Assembly (NCBI GenBank): GCA_035301285.1
Contig: DATGUN010000088.1
Span: 19,955 to 83,954, forward strand
Direction of reading: 5' to 3'
DNA from: DATGUN01 sp035301285
GTDB lineage: Bacteria; Bacillota; Bacilli; Bacillales; Amphibacillaceae
DNA length: 64,000 nucleotides
The translations under genes and the position numbers were made by a program. Under the pieces are notes generated by a model. The model was not told the origin of the DNA and made no database searches. It saw only the letters and a program-made list of their open reading frames with translations. Positions 50,219 through 59,009 of the stretch are shown in pieces (positions within the stretch are counted from its first letter, which is position 1; the number at the start of each line of letters is the position of its first letter).

Positions 50219-50851
50219 ATGTCGAATATTTTTACACGTATTAAAGATTCCATATCTGCGGATTTGCACGAGATGATGGATGAGAAGGAACAAAAAAAGC
50301 CAATGGCTGCACTCAATCAGTATTTGCGTCAAAGTGAGCAGGAAAAAGAAAAGGTGAGAAAACTTGTAGAACGGCAATATCGCCTGAAAGATGAATTCAC
50401 GAGAGAGTATCATAAAGCACAGGATTTTGCAGATAAACGTCTGCGTCAGGCTGGTATCGCTGAAAAAGCTGGAGAAGATGATATGCATGAATTTGCAATG
50501 CAGGAGTATGAAGAATATCAAGCACGTGCCAAACATATGGAAACATGCCGAGAAGAAGCGGTTCAGCAACTTGAAACATTGGAACGTAAGTATGAAGAAA
50601 TGAAGCATAAACTTAAAAACATGCACTTAAGAAGGATGGAATTAATGGGGCGGGAGAACGTTGCCCACGCTAATAATCAAATCAATCGAGTGATTGAAAA
50701 TGTATCGGATAAACCATATTCCCGTTTCAGTGAAATGGAGCAATATATTGAAGGACTTGAATATAAAGTTAATAATGCTTTTTATCGCACAACTTTCGAC
50801 AGTAAGATTGCAAAACTGGAACGTGATATGGAAGAGAAAGAAATCCAATAG
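50219..50851 (+). CDS. liaH: LiaH, PspA/IM30-family protein
   Basis: A 210-residue cytoplasmic coiled-coil protein of the PspA/Vipp1 family that forms large rings and protects the membrane under envelope stress. The N-terminal amphipathic segment (SNIFTRIKDSISADLHEM) is followed by heptad-rich coil to the end. It is the main target of the LiaRS system in B. subtilis. Start taken at ATG 50219, as AAGGAG lies 9 bases upstream; ATG 50213 is only 3 bases from it. liaG, which follows liaH in B. subtilis, is missing. Confidence 0.9.
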   Translation: MSNIFTRIKDSISADLHEMMDEKEQKKPMAALNQYLRQSEQEKEKVRKLVERQYRLKDEFTREYHKAQDFADKRLRQAGIAEKAGEDDMHEFAMQEYEEYQARAKHMETCREEAVQQLETLERKYEEMKHKLKNMHLRRMELMGRENVAHANNQINRVIENVSDKPYSRFSEMEQYIEGLEYKVNNAFYRTTFDSKIAKLERDMEEKEIQ

Positions 50852-50872
50852 TCGTTTATGTGATGACATGCC

Positions 50873-50901
50873 TTACAGGATGGTAACGAACATGATATAC
50901 T
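50873..50901 (+). promoter_or_regulatory. Internal promoter of liaFSR
   Basis: -35 TTACAG (50873-50878), 17-base spacer, -10 TATACT (50896-50901). It would give constant expression of the sensor genes apart from the induced liaIH. Confidence 0.6.
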
Positions 50902-50940
50902 GTCAATGAATATAGTCGATAATAAAAGCATTTTTAGGGG

Positions 50941-50966
50941 AATCGGCTGTTGAACGGCCGATTTAT
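50941..50966 (+). other. Stem-loop between liaH and liaF
   Basis: AATCGGC pairs with GCCGATT around a short loop. There is no T run, so it may act as a processing or attenuating hairpin after liaIH rather than a full terminator. Confidence 0.5.
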
Positions 50967-50997
50967 CCTGTTTAACAGTGAAGGGAGGAGCACCTCG

Positions 50998-51732
50998 ATG
51001 TTTCGCGGACTATCTACAGATACACTGAACTGGATTATCATTATTGGGGTGATTCTCTTTATCGTTGAAATAGCTTTTTTTCATGGTGGTATGATTGTTT
51101 CTGCATTATTATGCGCCGTCCTCATTTATGTCGGGTGGAAAAATTACACTCAGTTGTGGGGCAAGATCATTTTTTGGCTCGGTATTGTAGGATTAATCTT
51201 GTCAATATTAAACATGTTGGCTGTCCGATTTCTAATCGTCGCGGCAATTGTTTTGTTTTTAATGAATTATTATAAATCTAAACAGGAAAAGGAAGATGTT
51301 GCTCCGGACTTGCAAGGAGACGGCAAAGTGATTACAGATCCAGTCGTCAACGTCGAGCCATTATTCACACATAAAATCTTTGGGGATCAGAAAACAGATG
51401 GTATGGCTTACCAATGGCGTGATGTCAATATCCATGGTGTATTCGGCGATCGGGTCATTGATTTGAGCAACACGGTGCTTCCGGATGATACAGCGATCAT
51501 ATCCATACGTCATATCATTGGTGATATCGAGATCTATATCCCGTATGAAGTTGAAGTAAGTATCCACCATAGTTCTATTTTCGGAAGAGCTCATATTTTT
51601 GGAGAGCATCATTGGAATTTATTCAATCAGACATTTCATTATCAAACATTGGATTACGATCAGACAAAAAGGCCTCGCATTAAAATCATCACCTCCTTAT
51701 TTTCGGGTAATATAGAGGTGAGGCGCATATGA
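50998..51732 (+). CDS. liaF: LiaF, inhibitor of the LiaRS system
   Basis: A membrane protein of 244 residues with four N-terminal helices (about 7-100) and a C-terminal beta-helix-like domain from about 125 to the end (DVNIHGVFGDRVIDLSNTVL). That domain is the 'cell wall-active antibiotics response' domain; in B. subtilis LiaF keeps the kinase LiaS off in the absence of stress. ATG 50998 with GGGAGGAG upstream. The liaS start overlaps its stop by 4 bases. Confidence 0.93.
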   Translation: MFRGLSTDTLNWIIIIGVILFIVEIAFFHGGMIVSALLCAVLIYVGWKNYTQLWGKIIFWLGIVGLILSILNMLAVRFLIVAAIVLFLMNYYKSKQEKEDVAPDLQGDGKVITDPVVNVEPLFTHKIFGDQKTDGMAYQWRDVNIHGVFGDRVIDLSNTVLPDDTAIISIRHIIGDIEIYIPYEVEVSIHHSSIFGRAHIFGEHHWNLFNQTFHYQTLDYDQTKRPRIKIITSLFSGNIEVRRI

Positions 51733-52772
51733 AGACAGTTATAAGACACATGTTTACGGCTATTGTACTGAGTCTTGTTATTTCTTTGATTACGGGAAGC
51801 ATTATTTTTTCTGCATTCCCATTGAATGACTGGATAGCTCTCATAGAAACGAAAGTGTATGACGTTCCTTTTCTGGTCATCTTATTCGGTGTTCCGGTTG
51901 GTATCGGCATGATAGGTGGATTGATTACAGGGCTATATTGGCGCCAGCGCATGACGTTTGTAGAACGCCGGCTTGATGATATCGTGAAAGGTCATCAACT
52001 GACTCATGAGGTGTCGCCTTATAAAGAATTAGACAAGGTTCTCAAGTTAACGGAGGACGTACAAGCGAAGATAAGAAGACAGGCAAGTCATGCTCAAAGC
52101 TTGGCGACGGAAAGGGCAAATGAAAGAGAAAAAAGCTTGCAAGAAATTGTTGTCCAGGAGAGGAGCCGATTGGCGCGTGAATTACATGATTCTGTCAGCC
52201 AGCAGATGTTCGCAGCATCAATGATGATGTCGGCAATCAATGAAAGCAACCCTCCTAAGGATCCACACGTGCAACATCAACTGGCGATGGTGGAAAAAAT
52301 GATTCATCAATCCCAGTTGGAAATGCGTGCATTGCTCATGCATCTAAGACCAGCGGCCCTTAAGGGAAAAACATTGCAAGAAGGTGCCATTGAATTGCTT
52401 CGTGAACTTGAACAGAAAGTACCGATTGAGATCGATTGGCAAATTGAAGATTTTTCACTTGATAAAGGTGTTGAAGACCACTTGTTTCGCATATTGCAGG
52501 AGTCGATATCCAATACGTTACGACATGCAAAAGCGACTACATTTCATTGTATGCTGATTGAGCGGGATGACATGATCATCTTACGTGTCGTAGATAATGG
52601 TGTTGGTTTTGACGTGGAAAAAGTCAAAGCGAATTCTTATGGCCTTCAAAATATGCGAGAGCGGGCGCTGGAAATTGGCGGAACATGTAAGATCATTAGC
52701 TTAAAAAATGAAGGGACACGTCTTGAGGTAAAAGTTCCAGCATTCGAGAGGGAGGCATCAAACAATGATTAA
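51729..52772 (+). CDS. liaS: Sensor histidine kinase LiaS
   Basis: A membrane kinase of 347 residues of the HisKA_3 (NarL-partner) class. Two helices (about 8-30 and 48-70) enclose a short outer loop, typical of intramembrane-sensing kinases that detect lipid II-cycle damage. A HAMP-like linker follows. The phospho-accepting His153 is in RLARELHDSVSQQ, the N-box is QESISNTLRHA, and the G-box is VDNGVGFD. It overlaps liaF by 4 bases and liaR by 8 bases. Confidence 0.95.
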   Translation: MKTVIRHMFTAIVLSLVISLITGSIIFSAFPLNDWIALIETKVYDVPFLVILFGVPVGIGMIGGLITGLYWRQRMTFVERRLDDIVKGHQLTHEVSPYKELDKVLKLTEDVQAKIRRQASHAQSLATERANEREKSLQEIVVQERSRLARELHDSVSQQMFAASMMMSAINESNPPKDPHVQHQLAMVEKMIHQSQLEMRALLMHLRPAALKGKTLQEGAIELLRELEQKVPIEIDWQIEDFSLDKGVEDHLFRILQESISNTLRHAKATTFHCMLIERDDMIILRVVDNGVGFDVEKVKANSYGLQNMRERALEIGGTCKIISLKNEGTRLEVKVPAFEREASNND

Positions 52773-53403
52773 TGTATTATTTGCCGATGACCATGAGATG
52801 GTAAGAATCGGTGTATCTGCTTATTTGTCTTCACAGCCGGATATAGATGTTGTAGCTGAAGCGGATGATGGCGGGGAGGCAGTGGAATTAGCTCTTTCCA
52901 AGAGACCGGACATCATTCTGATGGACCTGGTCATGAAAGAAATGGATGGGATAGAAGCAACCAAGAAAATCATTACCCAATGGCCTGAAGCTAAAATCAT
53001 CATTGTTACGAGTTTTTTGGATGACGAAAAAGTGTATCCTGCCTTAAAAGCGGGTGCAACAAGCTACATGTTAAAAACATCGAAAGCAAGCGAAATTGCG
53101 AAGGCTATTCGCTCAACCTACGAAGGACAATCCATACTGGAACCGGAAGTAGCCGGGAAAATCATGACCAAAATGCGTCAAGACCCGGACGTTGCACTTC
53201 ACGAACAATTGACAGAACGGGAAATGGAAATATTATTGCTTGTCGCAGAAGGAAAAACCAACCAAGAAATAGCTGATCAATTGTTTATAGCTTTGAAGAC
53301 AGTGAAAGTCCATGTAAGTAATATTTTGGGGAAGCTGGAAGTCCAAGACCGGACACAAGCAGTCATCTATGCTTTCCAACATGAGCTGATCAAGAAAAAG
53401 TAA
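52765..53403 (+). CDS. liaR: Response regulator LiaR
   Basis: A NarL/LuxR-family regulator of 212 residues. The receiver domain has Asp54 in IILMDLVMKEMDG and the conserved Lys in YMLKTSKA. The C-terminal LuxR helix-turn-helix reads LTEREMEILLLVAEGKTNQE with the recognition helix in LFIALKTVKVHVSNIL. It overlaps liaS. The target promoter is presumably that of liaI at the operon's front. Confidence 0.95.
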   Translation: MINVLFADDHEMVRIGVSAYLSSQPDIDVVAEADDGGEAVELALSKRPDIILMDLVMKEMDGIEATKKIITQWPEAKIIIVTSFLDDEKVYPALKAGATSYMLKTSKASEIAKAIRSTYEGQSILEPEVAGKIMTKMRQDPDVALHEQLTEREMEILLLVAEGKTNQEIADQLFIALKTVKVHVSNILGKLEVQDRTQAVIYAFQHELIKKK

Positions 53404-53669
53404 TGTTAGAATGTAGTGCCGAACCGTTCAGATGTGGCTTTTATTGCCAATATACATTGATTTTAAACAAACGATCTCCATATGAATTTTTTACCATCTT
53501 CAAACACTTTTGAGATGGACAACGTAAATCCTGGGAAAAACATACAAGCGTATCGGCTGGATATTAGATACGATGGGATATGATGAAAGGTATTATTATG
53601 AAGATATATAAAAACTGATGTACTTCTTTTCGGGTATGTCAATTTCGAAAAGGAATAGAAAATGACATC

Positions 53670-53705
53670 ACCCTTCATCTTATTTGAAATGAAGGGTTCT
53701 TTTAT
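53670..53705 (+). terminator. Terminator of the lia operon
   Basis: ACCCTTCAT pairs with ATGAAGGGT, followed by TCTTTTAT. The 53404-53987 gap otherwise holds one more hairpin and the next gene's promoter. Confidence 0.72.
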
Positions 53706-53780
53706 AAAATACAGCCATATTAAAATGTTCATATTACATAAAAGTTAATAGATTATGATATTTTTTATCTGCTATCGAAA

Positions 53781-53810
53781 AGCATCTCTATCATTATAGA
53801 GATGTTTTTG
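53781..53810 (+). terminator. Second terminator-type hairpin before cwlO
   Basis: CATCTCTAT pairs with ATAGAGATG around CATT, followed by TTTTTG. It would insulate cwlO from read-through. Confidence 0.75.
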
Positions 53811-53816
53811 TCGATT

Positions 53817-53845
53817 TTGAAATACAATTGTAACATTTGTATAAT
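53817..53845 (+). promoter_or_regulatory. SigA promoter of the CwlO-like gene
   Basis: -35 TTGAAA (53817-53822), 17-base spacer, -10 TATAAT (53840-53845). The leader is about 135 bases. I found no clear WalR direct repeat. Confidence 0.72.
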
Positions 53846-53987
53846 ATGCATGTCATTTTCCCATGTTATACTACGAATTACCTAGAAGATACATAATAAA
53901 TATCAATACGGACATATATGCAAAATAGATACATAGATAGAGAAAGTTATTATTTTGCTGATATGAATGGGGGAGCGAGGATTTAAA

Positions 53988-55355
53988 TTGAAAAAAACGT
54001 TCATTACATTAGCTACAGTAGGGGTAGTTGGCTTTGGGAGTGCAACATTGGGGAGTACAGTTCATGCTGATTCGTTAGAAGACATCCAGGATCAACGATC
54101 GGATATAAAAGATAGTTTATCTGATGCCGATGCAAAAATTGCTGATGTACTCATTGATCTGGAAAAATTAAATGATCAGATTTCACGTGTAGAAGATACA
54201 TTGAAAGCAAATAAAGCACAAGTGAAAGAAACCGAGGAAAAAATTGGGGAGAAAAATAATCAAATCGATAAATTGGAAGATGAAATTACCGATTTGGAAA
54301 AAAGCATCGAAGAACGTTATGATGTTTTGAAAGAACGTGCCGTATCCTATCAGAAAAATGGTGGGGATGTCGGCTATATGGAAGTTGTTTTAGGTTCAAG
54401 CAATTTCAATGAATTTGTATCACGTGTTTCCGCAGTTTCTAAAATAACGGATTCTGATGAAGAATTAATGCTTAAGCAAGAAGAAGATAAAAAAGAAGTC
54501 GAAAAGAAACAATCGAATGCGGAAGATAAACTTGCTGAATTAAAGGATATGGAAGGCGAACTGAAAAGTATACAGGACACTATTGTAGTTCAAAAGGAAG
54601 AAAAAGAAGATAGCAAACAAGATTTAAAGAAGAAAGAATCAAAGTTAAATGAAATGAAAGACGATCTCAAAATCGAAGACAGTGAATTAGCTTCACTTGA
54701 AGCAGACGTAAAAGAAAGCATTGAAGCTGCCAGACAGGAAAGGGAAGAACAATTGACAGCAAGCAATGCCGATGTTTCAGATGAGTCCAGCGAATCAACC
54801 GAAACAAATGAAGCAAACGAGCCAAGTAACTCAAATGATTCCAATGATTCAGCTGATTCTAATAACACGAATAACAATAACTCTGATAACGCAAATGATG
54901 CGTCTGAGTCAAATCATTCCTCGGATACAAAAAAATCCACCTCGAAAGATGAAGTTGTACAACTATCAGATAGTAACAGTGGTGGCAATGGTTCTGTAAC
55001 TGATGTAGGTAAGCAATTCATTGGGAATTCAACATATGTATTTGGTGCGAAGAATCCAAGTGCTGGACAGTTTGATTGCTCAGGCTTTGTATCTTGGGCA
55101 TATGAACAAGAAGGAACATCCCTTCCAAGAAGTACTAGTGGACTTTCCTCTGTCGGTTCTAAAGTATCTGCAAGCGATATGCAGGTCGGTGATCTAGTGT
55201 TCTTTGATACGTATAAAACAAACGGTCATGTAGGAATTTATATGGGCAATGGCCAGTTCATCGGCTCCCAGTCTTCAACAGGAGTTGCGATTGCCAATAT
55301 GACGAGTGGTTATTGGAAAGATCATTTCAGTGGACATGTTCGTCGTGTCAATTAA
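53988..55355 (+). CDS. cwlO: CwlO-like NlpC/P60 DL-endopeptidase
   Basis: An exported peptidoglycan hydrolase of 455 residues that would cut between D-Glu and mDAP in the stem peptide during cell elongation. A signal peptide (KKTFITLATVGVVGFGSATL, cut after VHA) leads to a long coiled coil (about 33-255). Then comes an Asn/Ser/Asp/Thr-rich linker (about 260-325) and an NlpC/P60 domain with catalytic Cys in QFDCSGFVSWAY, His in TNGHVGIYMG and a third polar residue near the end. Start TTG 53988 is chosen because GAGCGAGG lies 7 bases upstream; ATG 53967 precedes that site. In B. subtilis CwlO needs FtsEX and is under WalRK; neither can be checked here. Confidence 0.92.
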   Translation: MKKTFITLATVGVVGFGSATLGSTVHADSLEDIQDQRSDIKDSLSDADAKIADVLIDLEKLNDQISRVEDTLKANKAQVKETEEKIGEKNNQIDKLEDEITDLEKSIEERYDVLKERAVSYQKNGGDVGYMEVVLGSSNFNEFVSRVSAVSKITDSDEELMLKQEEDKKEVEKKQSNAEDKLAELKDMEGELKSIQDTIVVQKEEKEDSKQDLKKKESKLNEMKDDLKIEDSELASLEADVKESIEAARQEREEQLTASNADVSDESSESTETNEANEPSNSNDSNDSADSNNTNNNNSDNANDASESNHSSDTKKSTSKDEVVQLSDSNSGGNGSVTDVGKQFIGNSTYVFGAKNPSAGQFDCSGFVSWAYEQEGTSLPRSTSGLSSVGSKVSASDMQVGDLVFFDTYKTNGHVGIYMGNGQFIGSQSSTGVAIANMTSGYWKDHFSGHVRRVN

Positions 55356-55370
55356 TTAGGATATTGTTTC

Positions 55371-55410
55371 AAAAACCTTGCAGCCATAAATGTGGTTGTA
55401 AGGTTTTTTA
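55371..55410 (+). terminator. Terminator of the CwlO-like gene
   Basis: AAAACCTTGCAGCC pairs with GGTTGTAAGGTTTT, followed by TTTA. Confidence 0.85.
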
Positions 55411-55532
55411 TCGTAAAATTGTTATGCTGTTTTTATCGGAAGCGATCGTTGATTTTGAAAAACAATAAATTCATTGTATAATCACTATCAGGATATATTT
55501 TATTAATCATACATACAGGAGGAAGCGGAACA

Positions 55533-56123
55533 ATGACAGACATAAAAGAATTTCGGCGGGCAGCACATGATATTGATCCAATCTTTCTAAAAAGGTGGTC
55601 CCCAAGATCATTTTTAAATAAAGAAGTACCTGAAGATGTATTGCATAGTGTATTTGAAGCGGCTCGTTGGGCACCATCAGCGGCTAACATGCAACCGTGG
55701 CGTTTTGTGTTTGCTCGCACAGAGGCAGATCGAGCTAAGTTTTTATCGTTCATCAATGATAGTAATGTTACATGGTGTAAAAATGCACCTGTTTTAATTG
55801 CCGTTATATCCAAGATGGATAGGGGACCAGGCAAGGATAACATTACCCATGCATTTGACACAGGTGCAGCGTGGGGGTATATGGCTTTGGAAGCTTCACG
55901 TAAAGGACTGATTACACATGGTATGGGAGGTTTTGACCGTGCCAAAGCCAAAGAAGTATTGGATATTCCGGATAATTATTTTGTGAATGCCATTATTGCC
56001 TTAGGCTATCAGGCCGACATCCACGCTTTACATGAAGATTACCATGATAGGGAAAAGCCGTCTGATCGTCATCCTGTTGAGTCTTTTTTATCAGAAGGTG
56101 TTTTTACAGATGAAAATAATTAG
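55533..56123 (+). CDS. Nitroreductase-family flavoprotein
   Basis: A 196-residue FMN-dependent oxidoreductase. The motifs RWSPRSFLNKEVP (FMN phosphate binding), AARWAPSAANMQPWRFVFAR (FMN ring and substrate channel) and HGMGGFDRAKAKEVL are typical of the nitroreductase fold. AGGAGGAAGCGG precedes the ATG. It stands alone between two terminators. It may reduce quinones or nitro compounds; the physiological substrate is unknown. It is distinct from the shorter paralogue at 37.2 kb, which lacks the usual N-x-Q-P-W. Confidence 0.9.
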   Translation: MTDIKEFRRAAHDIDPIFLKRWSPRSFLNKEVPEDVLHSVFEAARWAPSAANMQPWRFVFARTEADRAKFLSFINDSNVTWCKNAPVLIAVISKMDRGPGKDNITHAFDTGAAWGYMALEASRKGLITHGMGGFDRAKAKEVLDIPDNYFVNAIIALGYQADIHALHEDYHDREKPSDRHPVESFLSEGVFTDENN

Positions 56124-56151
56124 TTATCTTTGATTATTATATTGAACGACC

Positions 56152-56186
56152 AGTCTCCGCTCTTTCGACATGCGGAGACTTTTTTA
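56152..56186 (+). terminator. Terminator of the nitroreductase gene
   Basis: AGTCTCCGC pairs with GCGGAGACT, followed by TTTTTT. Confidence 0.9.
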
Positions 56187-56284
56187 ATGGCAAATTTTAA
56201 GGGATGAACCACTTTTTATTGCAGTGGATGTATGTCATAATTATCTTATATAAACACATTTTTTGACATAGGGGGTTGGATGAT

Positions 56285-57226
56285 ATGGAAAAAGTCAAAC
56301 AAGCAAAGGATATTCTGAATAATATCATTTTCGGGAAAGAAGAAGTGGTAGACTTGCTATTCGTTGCTCTGCTTGCCCAAGGACATGTTCTTCTAGAAAG
56401 TGTGCCAGGTACAGGAAAGACAAAATTGGCTAAAAGCTTTGCTAAGATAATGGATGGTGATTTCAATCGCGTACAATTCACTCCAGACGTTTTACCTAGT
56501 GATGTAACCGGTATTCGTTTTTTCAACCCGAAGACCCAAGAGTTTGAATTGCATGTCGGTTCAGTTCTGTCCAATGTCCTCTTGGCCGATGAGATAAACC
56601 GTGCAACACCAAAAACTCAATCCAGTTTACTGGAGGTCATGGAAGAATATCAGACGACGATCGATGGTGAAACGATTCAAGTTCCACCTCCGTTTTTGGT
56701 CATAGCTACACAGAATCCGGTTGAAAGTAACTATGGAACCTTTCCACTTCCTGAGGCACAACTTGATCGTTTTCTTTTCAAAATCGATATTGGCTATCCG
56801 GAAATGGAAGAAGAAAAGCGTATTTTACATACCTATCGGACCTCGGATCCCATGGAGACCATAAAACCAATCCTGACGCTGGACGACATTCGATCATTGC
56901 AATGGGAAATCAAAGAGGTTATGTTGTCCGAAATTGTGTCTGACTATTTGATCGATCTTATCCACCAATCACGTGAACATGTCGATGTAGAACTTGGAAT
57001 CAGTCCGAGAGGGATGCTTGCATTGATGCGTTCGGCACAAGCGAAAGCCTATTTGGAAGAAAGGGATTATGTGACGCCTGGTGATGTTAAATGGCTCGCA
57101 CCTTATATATTTGAACACCGGCTGATCTTAACAATGGAGGGATCGATAAAGAAGACTCCTCGGCAAGTTGTCACGGAAATATTGAAAAAAGTGCCCGTGC
57201 CAGTCGAACAGGAAGTTGGTAAATGA
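56285..57226 (+). CDS. MoxR-family AAA+ ATPase
   Basis: A 313-residue AAA+ ATPase of the MoxR type, a chaperone-like protein that remodels or activates partners, usually encoded with DUF58 and von Willebrand-type proteins. Walker A is ESVPGTGKTKLAKS near 45-58. Walker B LLADEINRATPKTQSSLLEV, with sensor motif IATQNPVE, completes the site, and the C-terminal lid includes GISPRGMLALMRSA. Start ATG 56285 with ATAGGGGG 9 bases upstream. The DUF58 gene overlaps its stop by 4 bases. The third usual partner, a transglutaminase-like membrane protein, is missing. Confidence 0.9.
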   Translation: MEKVKQAKDILNNIIFGKEEVVDLLFVALLAQGHVLLESVPGTGKTKLAKSFAKIMDGDFNRVQFTPDVLPSDVTGIRFFNPKTQEFELHVGSVLSNVLLADEINRATPKTQSSLLEVMEEYQTTIDGETIQVPPPFLVIATQNPVESNYGTFPLPEAQLDRFLFKIDIGYPEMEEEKRILHTYRTSDPMETIKPILTLDDIRSLQWEIKEVMLSEIVSDYLIDLIHQSREHVDVELGISPRGMLALMRSAQAKAYLEERDYVTPGDVKWLAPYIFEHRLILTMEGSIKKTPRQVVTEILKKVPVPVEQEVGK

Positions 57227-58470
57227 TGTGGCAAAGGCATTTCGGAGAATCTTATTATAAAAATTATGATTTTTTATTGACTGTGTTGATTGTGTTGATC
57301 ATCATTGCACTATTTGCCGGAAAGACTGTGATATTTACTGTGATTGGGATATATGCGGCATACTTTATGATGTATACTCAGTTTGACAAACATATTCTAA
57401 AAAATATTACCCTGAAAAATCCAAAGCATATCATCCGTTTATTCCCTGGAGAAGAAGGAACATTAACATTTGATTTGGCTAATAAGTCGACTTTCCCTGC
57501 AATCAATGGACAGTTTCGATTCCAGACAGATTCATCGGTTCATGCCAAAGAATTATCTAAGGAAATTAATAACTATTGGAATCAATATCAAATACCTATT
57601 TCACTTGTGCGAAAAGGACATACTATGCTGAGCTTTCCGATATATGCTGAACATCGTGGGACAGCCCGTATCCGTAATATTACGTATTCATTTCCGCATC
57701 TATTCAATTTTGATAATGTCGAGTTGCATTATGCCCCATTTTTTAAAACGGAAATCATTGTATTTCCAGAACCAAAATATGTTCATGGTTTGGGCTCTGT
57801 TTTTGAAATGACACCTGGTTCACATCCAGTCCATTCCTCGGTGTTTGAAGATATTCAAGACCGGGTTGGCACTAGGGACTACCATTATAGTGATGCATTT
57901 GCACGGATTAATTGGAAAGCATCTGCCAAAACACATCGTTTGCAAACGAATGTCTATGAAAAAGTAATCGATTTGTCTTATCTGTTTATCGTTAATATTG
58001 AAACAAAACTTGGTGAGATGAACATGGTGCAATTTGATGAAAATCTTGAAAATTTGTTGTCATATACAGCTTATTTATGTCAATATGCCACGGAGAAAGA
58101 TATTCCATTTGAGATGTATATCAATGCACGGAAGCCAGGAAAAGAACCATTTCTTCATTTACAGGAGGGTGTGGGGCAAACGCATTTTGGAAACGCGCTG
58201 GAAATGTTAGCACGCATTCAGAGACAATCGATGGCTGTGCCTTTCGATCATATGCTTTATAGAATCGGCAAACAACTTAGGAAACCGCAATCGATTGTTT
58301 TGGTCGGGGATGTATTTCCAAAGGCCGGTCAGATGATCCAATCTTGGAATCGGATTCAAAATAACATTTCCCATGTTACAGCAATGGGAGATGATGATGC
58401 CTATTTGGTCCCTTGGGGAAACAAGGATCATGTGGATGTCGTGACAAACAGTCGGGATGTCACGACGTAA
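57223..58470 (+). CDS. DUF58-domain membrane protein
   Basis: A 415-residue protein with two N-terminal helices (about 15-50) and a long soluble part. The DUF58 signature is seen as DRVGTRDYHYSDAFARINWK with ASAKTHRLQTNVYE following (about 205-240). Its C-terminal half resembles a von Willebrand A fold without a complete metal site. It overlaps the MoxR gene by 4 bases. Such pairs are thought to act together at the membrane; the process is unknown. Confidence 0.87.
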   Translation: MMWQRHFGESYYKNYDFLLTVLIVLIIIALFAGKTVIFTVIGIYAAYFMMYTQFDKHILKNITLKNPKHIIRLFPGEEGTLTFDLANKSTFPAINGQFRFQTDSSVHAKELSKEINNYWNQYQIPISLVRKGHTMLSFPIYAEHRGTARIRNITYSFPHLFNFDNVELHYAPFFKTEIIVFPEPKYVHGLGSVFEMTPGSHPVHSSVFEDIQDRVGTRDYHYSDAFARINWKASAKTHRLQTNVYEKVIDLSYLFIVNIETKLGEMNMVQFDENLENLLSYTAYLCQYATEKDIPFEMYINARKPGKEPFLHLQEGVGQTHFGNALEMLARIQRQSMAVPFDHMLYRIGKQLRKPQSIVLVGDVFPKAGQMIQSWNRIQNNISHVTAMGDDDAYLVPWGNKDHVDVVTNSRDVTT

Positions 58471-58472
58471 CG

Positions 58473-58519
58473 AATGAAGTCCAAAGGGATTTATCTTTGG
58501 ACTTCATTGACATTTTTTA
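58473..58519 (+). terminator. Hairpin between DUF58 and zur (convergent)
   Basis: AATGAAGTCCAAAG pairs with CTTTGGACTTCATT, followed by GACATTTTTT. It probably serves both strands. Confidence 0.75.
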
Positions 58520-58589
58520 TGACATTTATGAATAGCTACAGTTTGGATCCTATCGTTCTATGTCGTTGTTATCAGTGCATTCAGGGAAG

Positions 58590-59009
58590 TTACGCATCGT
58601 TTTGACAAGTCGGGCAATAGCCATAAACTTCGAACTTATGATCGGAAATCTGGAAATCCTGCAATGAATGTTTGATTTCATCCATTGGACATATCGGTAT
58701 TTCTTTTGTTTTTCCGCAGACTTGACATATAAAATGATGATGATGGTGTTCTGAACAGTTCAAACGAAAATATTTTTCACCGTCTAATTCGGTCGTCTCC
58801 AAAATACCCAATTCATCATATAAATATAGATTGCGGTAAACGGTGTCCACACTTATTCCGTCATCGATGGTATTCAAATAGGCCAATAACGCTTTTGCAT
58901 TCCGGTATCCATCATCTTCACGGGAAAAGTATGTCAAAATTGCTTTACGTTGGTTCGTTATTTTATGACGATTATCCTTCAGACGCTGCATTGCTTCGTT
59001 TATATTCAT
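58590..59009 (-). CDS. zur: Fur-family zinc uptake regulator Zur
   Basis: A 139-residue Fur-family repressor with an N-terminal winged helix (KITNQRKAILTYF, DTVYRNLYLYDELGI) and a C-terminal metal-binding domain. Two CxxC pairs (FICQVCGK and GYCPTCQN) hold structural zinc, and a His run (SEHHHHHFIC) provides regulatory ligands. Its start overlaps the stop of the ABC permease gene by 4 bases (ATGA). Encoding with the zinc transporter, and a Zur box before that operon, support Zur over Fur or PerR. Confidence 0.93.
   Translation of the reverse strand: MNINEAMQRLKDNRHKITNQRKAILTYFSREDDGYRNAKALLAYLNTIDDGISVDTVYRNLYLYDELGILETTELDGEKYFRLNCSEHHHHHFICQVCGKTKEIPICPMDEIKHSLQDFQISDHKFEVYGYCPTCQNDA

Noticed and set aside
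53463..53732. Minus-strand frame of 89 codons between liaR and cwlO
   Set aside because: It spans the lia terminator hairpin and has no ribosome site.
53829..53845. Possible WalR repeat (TGTAAC followed by TGTATA) before cwlO
   Set aside because: The half-sites are 3 bases apart, not the 5 required, and they overlap the -10 element.
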